From contig NZ_JAGGLR010000037.1 of assembly GCF_017874715.1 (NCBI RefSeq), forward strand, positions 19,799 through 83,798: DNA of 64,000 bases, read 5' to 3'. The DNA comes from Streptomyces iranensis. Its GTDB lineage: Bacteria; Actinomycetota; Actinomycetes; Streptomycetales; Streptomycetaceae. The notes beneath the pieces are model-generated. The model ran no database searches and was not told where the DNA came from. It worked only from the letters and a program-made list of their open reading frames with translations. The stretch's first letter is position 1. Each line of letters begins with the position of its first letter. Below are positions 48,924-57,976 of the stretch, in pieces. The position numbers and the translations under genes were made by a program.

Positions 48924-50170
48924 CACGATGCCGACTCTGCGGCTCGGAAGCGATGGCGAGCGTCCTCGACCTCGGGGCGACGCCACCATGTGAGAGCTTT
49001 CTCGCCGCGGACCAACTGGACCAGCCGGAACCGGCGTACCCGCTGCACCTGCGGGTCTGCGCCGACTGCTGGCTGGCGCAGATCCCGCCGCTGATCACGC
49101 CGGAGGAGACGTTCAAGGAGTACGCGTACTTCTCCTCGTTCTCGACCTCCTGGGTGGAGCACGCGCGCACGTTCGTCGGCGACGCCGTACAGCGGCTGGG
49201 TCTCGGCACCGACGCCTTCGTGGTCGAGGTCGCGAGCAACGACGGGTACCTGCTGAGGCATGTGGTGGACCGCGGGATCCGCTGCCTCGGCATCGAGCCG
49301 TCGGTCAACGTCGGCGCTACGGCGCGGGACGCGGGTGTGCCCACGCTCACGGAGTTCCTGAGCCCTGACACCGGCGCCGCTGTCCGCGCAGAGCACGGCC
49401 CGGCGGACCTGGTCGTGGCCAACAACGTGTACGCGCACATCCCCGACGTGGTCGGGTTCACCCGGGGGCTGCGCGCCCTGGTCGCCGACGACGGCTGGGT
49501 CTCCATCGAGGTGCAGCACCTGCTGACCCTGATCGAGGAGAACCAGTACGACACGATCTACCACGAGCACTTCCAGTACTACACGGTCGCGTCCGCCACC
49601 CGGGCGCTGGCGAGCGGCGGACTCGCGCTCGTGGACGTCGAGCTGCTGCCCACGCACGGCGGTTCCATCCGGCTGTGGGCCCGGCCGGCCGAGGTGGCCG
49701 GCGAGCCGACTTCGAGGGTGGCCGACGTACTGGCCCGGGAGAAGGCCGCAGGGCTCCAGGAGCTGTCCGGGTACACCGAGTTCTCCGCCCGGGTGGCCAA
49801 GGTGCGCCGGGATCTGCTGCGGTTCCTCATCGAGGCGGCCGAGCGCGGCGAGACGGTCGTCGGCTACGGCGCCCCGGGCAAGGGCAACACCCTGCTCAAC
49901 CACTGCGGCATCCGGCCCGATCTGCTCCCGTACACGGTCGACCGCAACCCCTACAAGCACGGCAGGTTCACCCCGGGCGCCCGCATCCCGATCCTGCCGC
50001 CCGAGCGGATCGCCGCCGACAAGCCGGACTACGTGCTCGTCCTCCCGTGGAACCTGCGGGCCGAGCTGGTCGAGCAGCTGTCCTTCGTGCACGACTGGGG
50101 CGGCCGGCTGGTCTTTCCCATCCCGGAACTGAGCATTGCCGAGGTCGCGTCTTCAAGGGGCACAGTATGA
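48920..50170 (+). CDS. Sugar C-methyltransferase, TylCIII/NovU family
   Basis: 416 residues. N-terminal zinc-binding domain with CRLCG and RVCADCW; SAM-binding core VVEVASNDGYLL; catalytic YDTIYHEHFQYYTV; and a C-terminal domain with GYGAPGKGNTLLNHCGI. This family C-methylates NDP-4-keto sugars (for example at C3 of mycarose or C5 of noviose precursors). Placed directly before a glucose-1-phosphate cytidylyltransferase, it predicts a C-branched CDP-sugar. ATGA overlaps on both sides. Confidence 0.9.
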   Translation: MTRCRLCGSEAMASVLDLGATPPCESFLAADQLDQPEPAYPLHLRVCADCWLAQIPPLITPEETFKEYAYFSSFSTSWVEHARTFVGDAVQRLGLGTDAFVVEVASNDGYLLRHVVDRGIRCLGIEPSVNVGATARDAGVPTLTEFLSPDTGAAVRAEHGPADLVVANNVYAHIPDVVGFTRGLRALVADDGWVSIEVQHLLTLIEENQYDTIYHEHFQYYTVASATRALASGGLALVDVELLPTHGGSIRLWARPAEVAGEPTSRVADVLAREKAAGLQELSGYTEFSARVAKVRRDLLRFLIEAAERGETVVGYGAPGKGNTLLNHCGIRPDLLPYTVDRNPYKHGRFTPGARIPILPPERIAADKPDYVLVLPWNLRAELVEQLSFVHDWGGRLVFPIPELSIAEVASSRGTV

Positions 50171-50961
50171 AGGTCGTTCTGTTCTGCGGCGGTTACGGGA
50201 TGCGGATGCGGAGCGGTGCCGCGGACGACGTGCCCAAGCCGATGGCGATGGTCGGCCCCAGGCCGCTGATCTGGCACGTCATGCGCTACTACGCGCACTT
50301 CGGGCACACGGAGTTCATCCTGTGCCTCGGGTACGGGGCTCACCACATCAAGGACTTCTTCCTCAACTACGAGGAGACGACGTCCAACGACTTCGTGCTG
50401 CGAGGTGGGCGGACCGAGCTGCTGTCCACCGACATCTCGGACTGGACGATCACGTTCGCGCAGACCGGCGTCGAGTCGCCGATCGGGGAGCGGCTGCGCC
50501 GGGTGCGGCACCACCTGGACGGCGACGAGATGTTCCTCGCCAACTACGCCGACGTGCTCACCGACGCCCCGCTGCCGGAGATGATCGACCGGTTCGCCCG
50601 GCGCGACGCCGGTGCGTCGATGATGGTGGTGCCGCCGCAGTCCTCGTTCCACTGCGTGGACCTGGGCGACGACGGCCTGGTGGGAGGCATCACCGCGGTG
50701 AGCGAACTGCCACTGTGGGAGAACGGCGGCTATTTCGTGCTCCGGCAGGAGGTCTTCGACCACATCCCGGAGAACGGGGACCTGGTCGCCGACGGATGCG
50801 CCCAACTGGCCAAGCGCGGCCGGCTGGTGGCGCACCAGCACCGCGGCTTCTGGAAGCCGACCGACACCGTGAAGGAGCGGGCCGCGCTCGACGAGGCCTA
50901 CGCCCGGGGCGACCGCCCGTGGGCCGTATGGGAACGAGACGGTGCGGGGGCGAGGGCGTGA
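50167..50961 (+). CDS. Glucose-1-phosphate cytidylyltransferase-like nucleotidyltransferase
   Basis: 264 residues, close to the 257 of RfbF/AscA. N-terminal nucleotide site FCGGYGMRMR...VPKPMAMVGPRP, metal Asp in NYADVL, and HRGFWKPTDTVKER near the C-terminus as in CDP-glucose pyrophosphorylases. Makes CDP-glucose from CTP and glucose-1-phosphate, entering 3,6-dideoxy or C-branched sugar pathways. The classical motif GGLGTRL is replaced by GGYGMRMR, so substrate choice is inferred. Confidence 0.85.
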   Translation: MKVVLFCGGYGMRMRSGAADDVPKPMAMVGPRPLIWHVMRYYAHFGHTEFILCLGYGAHHIKDFFLNYEETTSNDFVLRGGRTELLSTDISDWTITFAQTGVESPIGERLRRVRHHLDGDEMFLANYADVLTDAPLPEMIDRFARRDAGASMMVVPPQSSFHCVDLGDDGLVGGITAVSELPLWENGGYFVLRQEVFDHIPENGDLVADGCAQLAKRGRLVAHQHRGFWKPTDTVKERAALDEAYARGDRPWAVWERDGAGARA

Positions 50962-51605
50962 TCCGTCTCCACACCGGGCGCCTGGACCGGATCGTCGCCA
51001 TGGGCGCGCACTGCGACGACATCGCCATCGGCGCCGGTGGCACGCTGCTCGCGCTGTGCCGCGCGCGGCCGGGCGTCCGCGTCGACGCGCTGGTGCTCAC
51101 CGGCGGTGGCAGCGAGCGGGAGCGGGAGGAGCGGGCCGCGCTCGCCGCCTTCTGCCCGGACGCCGACCTGCGGCTGACCGTGCACAAGCTCCCCGACGGC
51201 CGGCTGCCCGCGCACTGGGAAGAGGCCAAGGCCGCCGTCGAGGAACTGCGCGCGCGGACCGAGCCGGATCTGGTGCTGGCGCCGCGCACCGATGACGCGC
51301 ACCAGGATCACCGCGGCCTGGCAAAGCTGATACCCACCGCCTTCCGCGACCACCTCGTGCTCGGCTACGAGATCGTCAAGTGGGACGGCGACCTCGGCCG
51401 CCTCGCGGTGTACCAGCCACTGTCGCCGGAGGTCGCCGAAGAGAAGGTGCGGCTGCTGCAGGAGCACTACCCCTCGCAGCGGCACCGGCCCTGGTACGAC
51501 CGGGAGGCCTTCCTCGGCCTCGCCCGGATCCGCGGCATCGAATGCCACGAGCGATACGCCGAAGCGTTCGCCGTCACCAAACTCACGCTCAACCTGGGGG
51601 GTTGA
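50958..51605 (+). CDS. PIG-L family LmbE-like deacetylase
   Basis: 215 residues. Zinc motif AHCDD near the N-terminus and DAHQDH further on, both characteristic of LmbE/PIG-L N-deacetylases. Predicted to remove an N-acyl group from an amino sugar. GTG start in a 4-nt overlap. Its place in the CDP-sugar cassette suggests the rare sugar passes through an acetamido intermediate, or that the enzyme acts on the polymer precursor. Confidence 0.9.
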   Translation: MIRLHTGRLDRIVAMGAHCDDIAIGAGGTLLALCRARPGVRVDALVLTGGGSEREREERAALAAFCPDADLRLTVHKLPDGRLPAHWEEAKAAVEELRARTEPDLVLAPRTDDAHQDHRGLAKLIPTAFRDHLVLGYEIVKWDGDLGRLAVYQPLSPEVAEEKVRLLQEHYPSQRHRPWYDREAFLGLARIRGIECHERYAEAFAVTKLTLNLGG

Positions 51606-51608
51606 ACC

Positions 51609-52634
51609 TTGCGCGTACTGCTGACCGGACACCAGGGCTATCTGGGAACCGTCATGGCCCCGGCCCTCGCCGCCGCCGGGCACGAGGTCGTCGGCCTCGA
51701 CGCCGGCCTGTTCGCCGACTGCGTCCTCGGCCCGCCGCCCGCGGACCCGCAGGGGCATCGGGTGGACCTGCGCGACGTCACGGCCGAACACGTGGCCGGG
51801 GCCGACGCCGTGATCCACCTGGCCGCGCTCTCCAACGACCCGCTGGGATCGCTGGCGCCGGAGCTCACCCACGACATCAACCACCACGCGTCCGTGCGGC
51901 TGGCCCGGCTGGCCCGCGACGCCGGAGTGCGGCGCTTCCTGTACGCGTCGACCTGCTCGGTCTACGGCGCCGCCGGCGGCGACGACCTGGTGGCCGAGGA
52001 CGCCGCGCTGCGCCCGGTGACGCCGTACGCGGAGTCCAAGGTGCGGGTGGAGGACGACCTGCACGACCTGGCCGACGGCGACTTCAGCCCGGTGTTCATG
52101 CGCAACGCCACCGCCTTCGGCCACTCGCCCCGGCTGCGTGCCGACATCGTGCTGAACAACCTGGTCGGCCACGCGCTGCTGTCCGGCGAGGTGCTGGTGC
52201 TCTCCGACGGCACCCCCTGGCGCCCGCTGGTGCACGCCGTCGACATCGCACGGGCCTTCACGGCCGCGCTGACCGCGCCGCGGGAGGCGGTGCACGACCG
52301 GGCGTTCAACATCGGAAGCGAGACCAACAACGTCACGGTTGCCGAGATCGCCGGGCAGGTCGCCGAGGCGGTGTCCGGCTCCAAGGTGGTGATCACCGGG
52401 GAGACCGGTGCCGATCCGCGTTCGTACCGGGTGGACTTCTCCCGGTTCCGCGCCGCGATACCCGGCTTCGACTGCGAGTGGACGGTGAAGCGGGGCGCGC
52501 TCGAACTCGCCGACGCCTACCGGGAACACGGGCTGACCCGGGAGGACTTCGAGCAGCGCTTCACCCGCCTTGCCGTACTGCGCGCGGCGTCCGACGCCGG
52601 CACCGTCGACGACACCCTGCGGTGGCGCCGGTGA
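51609..52634 (+). CDS. NAD-dependent epimerase/dehydratase, extended SDR
   Basis: 341 residues. Cofactor motif GHQGYLG, LAALSNDP, STCSVYG and YAESK with the Tyr/Lys catalytic pair; RPLVHAVDIARA is typical of extended SDR nucleotide-sugar enzymes. TTG start with GGGGGG upstream, 3 nt after the PIG-L stop. It could be the CDP-glucose 4,6-dehydratase otherwise missing from the cassette, or a later 4-ketoreductase/epimerase; the sequence does not decide. Confidence 0.88.
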   Translation: MRVLLTGHQGYLGTVMAPALAAAGHEVVGLDAGLFADCVLGPPPADPQGHRVDLRDVTAEHVAGADAVIHLAALSNDPLGSLAPELTHDINHHASVRLARLARDAGVRRFLYASTCSVYGAAGGDDLVAEDAALRPVTPYAESKVRVEDDLHDLADGDFSPVFMRNATAFGHSPRLRADIVLNNLVGHALLSGEVLVLSDGTPWRPLVHAVDIARAFTAALTAPREAVHDRAFNIGSETNNVTVAEIAGQVAEAVSGSKVVITGETGADPRSYRVDFSRFRAAIPGFDCEWTVKRGALELADAYREHGLTREDFEQRFTRLAVLRAASDAGTVDDTLRWRR

Positions 52635-53905
52635 CTGAGCACGGCGATGAGATGTACGCGCTGGTGGAGCGGCTGTACCCGCTCTGCCGGAGCATCACGG
52701 GCGACGGTGTGCGCGCCACCCTGGAGATCGTCGGCGAGTACGTCCCGCTGAAGGTGCACGAGGTGCCGACCGGGACCCAGGTGCTCGACTGGACGGTGCC
52801 GCAGGAGTGGAACATCCGGGACGCGTACATCGCCGACCCCGCAGGCAACCGGGTCGTCGACTTCCGGGCGTCCAGCCTGCATGTGCTCGGCTACAGCGTG
52901 CCGGTGTCGGCGACCATGCCGCTGGCCGAGCTGCGCGAACACCTGCACACCCTGCCGGACCACCCGGCCTGGGTGCCGTACCGCACCAGCTACTACCAGC
53001 CGCAATGGGGGTTCTGCCTGGCCCAGGAGACCCTGGACGCGCTGCCGGACGGCGAGTACGAGGTGTGCGTCGACTCCACACTCACCGATGGCCACCTCAC
53101 CTACGCCGAGCACATCGTCCCCGGGCAGATCGCCGACGAGGTGATCGTCTCCTGCCACGTCTGCCACCCGTCGCTGGCCAACGACAACATGGCCGGTGTC
53201 GCGGTGGCGACGTTCCTGGCGCGGGCGCTGGCGGAGCAGACGCCGTACTACACCTACCGGTTCATCTTCGCCCCCGGCACCATCGGGGCGATCACCTGGC
53301 TGGCCCGCAACGCGGAGCGGATCGACCGGGTCAAGCACGGGCTGGTGCTGGCCTGCGCCGGGGACCGGGGACACCTCACGTACAAACAGAGCAGGCGCGG
53401 CGACGCGGAGATCGACCGGGTGATGCGGCATGTGCTGGCCGCCTCCGAACGCCCGCACCGCGTCGCCGAGTTCACCCCGTACGGCTACGACGAGCGGCAG
53501 TTCTGCTCGCCCGGGTTCGATCTCGGCGTCGGCTCGCTCACCCGGACCCCGTACGCGGGCTACCCCGAGTACCACACCTCGGCGGACAACCTGGACTTCG
53601 TCTCCCCGGAGGCGATGGCGGACACGCTCGCCGTCTGCCGCGAGGCGTTCGCCGTCCTGGACCGCGACCGGCGGTACCTCAACCTCAGCCCCTATGGCGA
53701 ACCACAGCTGGGCCGACGCGGGCTGTACGACTCGCTCGGCGGCCGCAGCGACGCCAAGCAGGCCCAGATGGCCATGCTCTGGGTGCTCAACCTCTCCGAC
53801 GGCGAGCACAGTCTGCTGGACGTCGCCGAGCGGTCCGGGCTGCCGTTCGACACCGTCGCCGACGCGGCCGGCGCCCTGCACGGCGCCGGGCTGATCAAGG
53901 CATGA
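52631..53905 (+). CDS. DUF4910 aminopeptidase-like protein with C-terminal winged helix
   Basis: 424 residues. Co-catalytic zinc peptidase fold: metal-ligand motifs SCHVCHPSLANDNMAG and YPEYHTSADN. It lacks a signal peptide, so it acts in the cytoplasm. The last ~70 residues (AMLWVLNLSDGEHSLLDVAERSGLPFDTVAD) form a winged-helix-like domain. Such proteins recur in nucleotide-sugar cassettes, where the substrate is unlikely to be a peptide; an amide or amino-sugar hydrolase role is a guess. GTGA overlap with the SDR gene. Confidence 0.82.
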   Translation: MTEHGDEMYALVERLYPLCRSITGDGVRATLEIVGEYVPLKVHEVPTGTQVLDWTVPQEWNIRDAYIADPAGNRVVDFRASSLHVLGYSVPVSATMPLAELREHLHTLPDHPAWVPYRTSYYQPQWGFCLAQETLDALPDGEYEVCVDSTLTDGHLTYAEHIVPGQIADEVIVSCHVCHPSLANDNMAGVAVATFLARALAEQTPYYTYRFIFAPGTIGAITWLARNAERIDRVKHGLVLACAGDRGHLTYKQSRRGDAEIDRVMRHVLAASERPHRVAEFTPYGYDERQFCSPGFDLGVGSLTRTPYAGYPEYHTSADNLDFVSPEAMADTLAVCREAFAVLDRDRRYLNLSPYGEPQLGRRGLYDSLGGRSDAKQAQMAMLWVLNLSDGEHSLLDVAERSGLPFDTVADAAGALHGAGLIKA

Positions 53906-55209
53906 CGCCGATGCCCACCGAGGGGGAGAAGCCGCGGACAACGGCGCCACCGCCCCGATCCGCCAAGCGGGCCCTCGTCGGCCGGCTGTCTTGGGGACTG
54001 GCCGACCAGGCGGCCTCCAGCATGTCCAACTTCGCGGTGGGCATCTACGTGGCCCGCTCGCTGGGGGTGACCGCGTTCGGCGTGTTCAGCCTGGCCTGGG
54101 TGACCTACGGCGTGGTACTCAACATCTCCCGCGGGCTGGCCACCGATCCGCTCGTGGTGCGCTTCAGCGGCGTGTCGGACGCGTCCTGGCGCGGGGCGGT
54201 GGCCCGGTCGTCGGGTACCGCACTCGGCGTAGGCGCGGCCATCGGCGCGGGGTGTCTGGTGGTCGGGCCGGCCCTCGGCGGCCGCGTGGGGCCCGCGTTC
54301 GTCTGCCTCGGCGTCGTGCTGCCGGGGCTGCTTCTGCAGGACGCCTGGCGGTTCTCGTTCTTCGCCGCCGGTGCCGGGCGGAAGGCGTGTCTCAACGACG
54401 TCGTGTGGGGCGTCGCGCTCGTCCCGGCCATGATCGTGGCGGCCCGCGCGGGCAGCGTGGCCGCCTTCGTGCTCGCCTGGGGCGCGTCCGCCACGGTGGC
54501 GGCGGGGTACGGCTACCTCCAGTCCGGTATCCGGCCCCGGGTGACCGGGGCGCGCGGGTGGCTCCGCGAGCAGCGCGATCTCGGCTACCGGTACCTGGTC
54601 GAGAACACCTGCCTCAGCGGCGCGAGCCAGCTGCGGGCGTACGGGCTCGGCGCGATCGTCGGGGTCGGCGCGGTGGGCGCGGTGCGGGGCGCCGAGCTCC
54701 TGCTCGGCCCGTTCCTCGCCGTGCTGATGGGCCTTTCGCTGGTCACCGTCCCGGAGGCGGCGCGGGTGCTGCGGCGGACCCCGCACCGCCTTGGCGCGTT
54801 CTGCCTTCTGCTGGGTGGCGGGCAGGCCGTCGGCGCGCTGCTCTGGGGCGGGGCGCTGCTGCTGATGCCGGACCGGCTCGGCGAGTTCGTGCTCGGCGGT
54901 GTCTGGCACTCCGCCGCACAGCTCATCGTGCCGGTCACCCTCGGCGTCGCGGGCGCCGGGCTCGGCACCGGCGCGGCGGCCGGGCTGCGCGCGCTCGGCG
55001 CCGCCCGGCGCAGCCTGCGCTCCCAGCTGTTCGCCTCCGCCTGCTATGTCAGCGGCGGGCTCGGCGGGGCGGCCGTCGCCGGCACGGTCGGCTCGGCCTG
55101 GTGCGTCGCCGCCGCGACCGTCAGCGGCTCGGCCGTGTGGTGGCTGCAACTGCGGTCCGCCCTGCGCGAGCGCCGCCACCACCCCATCCCCGAAGTGAGG
55201 ACCCCATGA
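53902..55209 (+). CDS. Polysaccharide flippase, Wzx/MOP-like membrane protein
   Basis: 435 residues with about 12 hydrophobic helices and the N-terminal pattern LSWGLADQAASSMSNFAVGI...ARSLGVTAFGVFSLAW that marks polysaccharide translocases of the MOP superfamily. Moves lipid-linked repeat units across the membrane to the Wzy-like polymerase. ATGA overlap. Very Ala/Gly-rich, so exact helix borders are uncertain. Confidence 0.8.
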   Translation: MTPMPTEGEKPRTTAPPPRSAKRALVGRLSWGLADQAASSMSNFAVGIYVARSLGVTAFGVFSLAWVTYGVVLNISRGLATDPLVVRFSGVSDASWRGAVARSSGTALGVGAAIGAGCLVVGPALGGRVGPAFVCLGVVLPGLLLQDAWRFSFFAAGAGRKACLNDVVWGVALVPAMIVAARAGSVAAFVLAWGASATVAAGYGYLQSGIRPRVTGARGWLREQRDLGYRYLVENTCLSGASQLRAYGLGAIVGVGAVGAVRGAELLLGPFLAVLMGLSLVTVPEAARVLRRTPHRLGAFCLLLGGGQAVGALLWGGALLLMPDRLGEFVLGGVWHSAAQLIVPVTLGVAGAGLGTGAAAGLRALGAARRSLRSQLFASACYVSGGLGGAAVAGTVGSAWCVAAATVSGSAVWWLQLRSALRERRHHPIPEVRTP

Positions 55210-56153
55210 CCGCCCATCCCCGGTTGAGCATCGGCCTGCCCGTGTACAACGGCGAGGAGTACCTGGCCGAGTCGCTCGACGCCCTGCTCGGCCAGACCTA
55301 CGAGGACTTCGAGCTGGTCATCTCCGACAACGCCTCGACCGACGGGACCGAGGACATCTGCCGCAAGTACGCCGCGCAGGACGCGCGCATCCGCTACCTC
55401 CGGCTGCCCCGGAACGTCGGCGCCACGCCGAACCACAACCGGGTGTTCGCCGAGTGCCGTGGCGAGCTGTTCAAGTGGGCCTCGCACGACGACCTTTATG
55501 CCCGCGATCTGCTGCGGGCTTGCGTCCAGGCGCTGGACGAGCGGCCGGACGTGATCCTCGCACACGCCGACCAGGCGGTCATCGACGGCGACGGCCAGGT
55601 GAAGGTCCCGTACGAGTACACGCTCGCCACCGGCTCACCGCACCCGCCGGAGCGCTTCCGCAGCATGCTGTTCGAGCCCGGCGGTGACGACTTCTACGGG
55701 GTGATCCGGGCCGACGCGCTGCGCCGGGTGAAGCCGATGGACAGCTACCACCACGCGGACCGCACGTTCGTCGCCGAGATCGCCCTGCACGGGCGCTTCC
55801 ACCAGGTGCCGGAGCTGCTGTACTTCCGCCGCGACCACCCCACCCGCGCCGAGCGGGCGAACCCGGGCAAGCGCTCCCGGTGCGTCAACCTGGACCCGCG
55901 CCGGGCGGGCCCGCTGCACCCGACGCCCCGGCTGCTCGCCGAGTACGTCTGGGGCTTCGCCTCGGCGATCCGGCGGGCCCCGTTGTCCGCGGCCGACCGG
56001 CGCGCGTGCTACCGCCACCTGGCCGCATGGATGACCAGCCGGGTCCGGCCGGGCGCCGGTGAGCGGGTCGAGGACCGCGCCCCGGTCGACCCGGCCAAGC
56101 TGACCGTCTCCGTCGACGCCCTCGTCGCGGGCCGTGAGGGGCGGCGGGCATGA
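55206..56153 (+). CDS. Glycosyltransferase family 2
   Basis: 315 residues. GT-A fold: LSIGLPVYNGEEYLAESL, SDNASTDGT, RNVGATPNHNRVF, and the metal-binding DD in WASHDDLYA. Inverting transferase on the cytoplasmic side; donor unknown. 4-nt overlaps on both sides. Confidence 0.93.
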   Translation: MTAHPRLSIGLPVYNGEEYLAESLDALLGQTYEDFELVISDNASTDGTEDICRKYAAQDARIRYLRLPRNVGATPNHNRVFAECRGELFKWASHDDLYARDLLRACVQALDERPDVILAHADQAVIDGDGQVKVPYEYTLATGSPHPPERFRSMLFEPGGDDFYGVIRADALRRVKPMDSYHHADRTFVAEIALHGRFHQVPELLYFRRDHPTRAERANPGKRSRCVNLDPRRAGPLHPTPRLLAEYVWGFASAIRRAPLSAADRRACYRHLAAWMTSRVRPGAGERVEDRAPVDPAKLTVSVDALVAGREGRRA

Positions 56154-57421
56154 GGACGGCGACACGTGTGGGGGTGTTCGGCCTGCTCGGCTCCGGCAAC
56201 CTCGGCAACGACGGGTCGCTCGAGGCCATGCTCGGCTACCTCCGCACCGAGCACCCGGAGGCGGTCGTGGACGCGCTGTGCGGGGGACCCGAGGCCGTGG
56301 CGACCCGGTTCGGGATCCCCGCCACGCGGCTGCACTGGTACCGCGGGGAGTACCGGACCGCGTCGCGTGCGGGCGCGATCGCGGCGAAGGGTCTGGGCAA
56401 ACTCCTCGATGTCTTCCGCACCGCTGCCTGGGTGCGCCGGCACGACGTGGTGATCGTGCCGGGCATGGGCGTCCTGGAGGCCACGCTGCCGCTGCGGCCG
56501 TGGGGCTTCCCGTACTCGCTGTTCCTGCTCTGCGCGAGTGGCCGGCTGCTGCGCACCCGGGTCGCGCTGGTCGGCGTCGGCGCCGCCGAGATCGGCAATC
56601 GGCCGACCCGGGCCCTGGTGCGCTGGTCGGCGCGGCTGGCCGCGTACCGGTCGTACCGGGACACCCAGTCCCGCGACGCGATGCGGGCGATGGGTGTGGA
56701 CACCGCGCGCGACGAGGTCTACCCCGACCTCGCGTTCGCGCTGCCGACGCCGCGGGAATGGGGTATCCCCCGCTCGGAGCTTGTCGGAGAGCTCGGGGAA
56801 GCGCCCTCGGGTTCGGGATCGCCGGGCCCGGTCTGTCTCGGTGTCATGGACTTCCACGGCGGCAACGACGACCGCGCCCAAGCCGACGAGATATACCGGC
56901 GCTACCTCGACGGGACGATCCGGTTCGTCCGTGCGCTGGTCGAGGAGGGCAGACCGGTCCGGCTGCTCACCGGTGACGACTGCGACGCGTCGGTGGTCGC
57001 CGCCATCCTCGACGCGGTGGACTCAGCCCTGGTCACCGCTGCCGAACCGGCCTCACTGGCCGACCTGATGAACGAGATGGCGGCTGCCGACACCGTCGTG
57101 GCGGTCCGGTACCACAACCTGATCTGCGCGCTGAAGACCGGCACGCCGGTGCTGGCCCTCTGCTATGCGGCGAAGAGCGACGCGCTCATGGACCGGATGG
57201 GCCTCGGCGCGTACTGCCACCCGGCGCGCGCGGTCGACGCCGACCGGCTGCTCGAACAATTCAGGGACCTGGAGAAGCACTCGGCCGAGCTGCGGCACAC
57301 CCTCGCCGAGCGGAACCGGGCCGCCGCACAGCAACTCGACCACCAGTTCACCGCGTTGACCGCGGCCCTGTTCCCGACGACGGACCACACACCCGCCCAC
57401 ACGCATCGGGAGGCTCGATGA
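56150..57421 (+). CDS. Polysaccharide pyruvyl transferase family protein
   Basis: 423 residues, GT-B-like. N-terminal GVFGLLGSGNLGNDGSLEAML and VVIVPGMGVLE; C-terminal VAVRYHNLICALKTGTPVLAL with the conserved Arg/His pair. Adds a pyruvate ketal from phosphoenolpyruvate to a sugar of the repeat unit, adding negative charge. Family members with other functions exist, so pyruvylation is an inference. Confidence 0.88.
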   Translation: MRTATRVGVFGLLGSGNLGNDGSLEAMLGYLRTEHPEAVVDALCGGPEAVATRFGIPATRLHWYRGEYRTASRAGAIAAKGLGKLLDVFRTAAWVRRHDVVIVPGMGVLEATLPLRPWGFPYSLFLLCASGRLLRTRVALVGVGAAEIGNRPTRALVRWSARLAAYRSYRDTQSRDAMRAMGVDTARDEVYPDLAFALPTPREWGIPRSELVGELGEAPSGSGSPGPVCLGVMDFHGGNDDRAQADEIYRRYLDGTIRFVRALVEEGRPVRLLTGDDCDASVVAAILDAVDSALVTAAEPASLADLMNEMAAADTVVAVRYHNLICALKTGTPVLALCYAAKSDALMDRMGLGAYCHPARAVDADRLLEQFRDLEKHSAELRHTLAERNRAAAQQLDHQFTALTAALFPTTDHTPAHTHREAR

Positions 57422-57969
57422 AGGCGACCGAAGTCCCGGAGATCGCCGGCGCGTACCTGTTCGAGCCGACCCCGTACGCCGACGAACGCGGCTTCTTCTG
57501 CCGCACCTTCGACGCCGACGTGGTCCGCTCGGTGGGCCTCGACCCGCACGCCTTCGTCCAGGACAGCCTGTCCCGCTCGGTCCGTGGCGTACTGCGCGGC
57601 CTGCACCTGCGCTCCGGCGCCGGTGAGGCCAAGCTGGTGCGGTGCTCGTACGGGAGGATCTTCGACGTCGTCGTGGATCTGCGGCCGGACTCGCCGACGT
57701 ACCTGGGCCGGGCCTTCTTCGAACTGTCCGGCGAGACGCAGACGACCCTGTACATCCCGGCGGGCTGCGCGCACGGCTTCCAGGCGCTGACCGAGACCGC
57801 CGACACCTCGTACCGGATCGACCGCCCGCACGATCCGGCGGAGGACGTGACGATCGCCTTCGACGACCCGGAGCTCGCCATCGGCTGGCCGCTGCCGGTC
57901 ACATCGATGTCCCGGCGGGACCGGGAGGCGCCGAGCCTCGCCGAGGTCCTGAAGCACATGGAAAGGTGA
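57418..57969 (+). CDS. dTDP-4-dehydrorhamnose 3,5-epimerase-like (RmlC family) epimerase
   Basis: 183 residues, cupin fold. Catalytic His63 in RGLHLR, the second His in GCAHGFQAL and a Tyr in SYRID; F/R residues near the N-terminus (DERGFFCRTF) as in RmlC. No RmlA, RmlB or RmlD lies nearby, but a cytidylyltransferase does, so it may act on a CDP-4-keto sugar as AscE does in CDP-ascarylose synthesis. Confidence 0.9.
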   Translation: MKATEVPEIAGAYLFEPTPYADERGFFCRTFDADVVRSVGLDPHAFVQDSLSRSVRGVLRGLHLRSGAGEAKLVRCSYGRIFDVVVDLRPDSPTYLGRAFFELSGETQTTLYIPAGCAHGFQALTETADTSYRIDRPHDPAEDVTIAFDDPELAIGWPLPVTSMSRRDREAPSLAEVLKHMER

Positions 57970-57976
57970 AGTCGGC

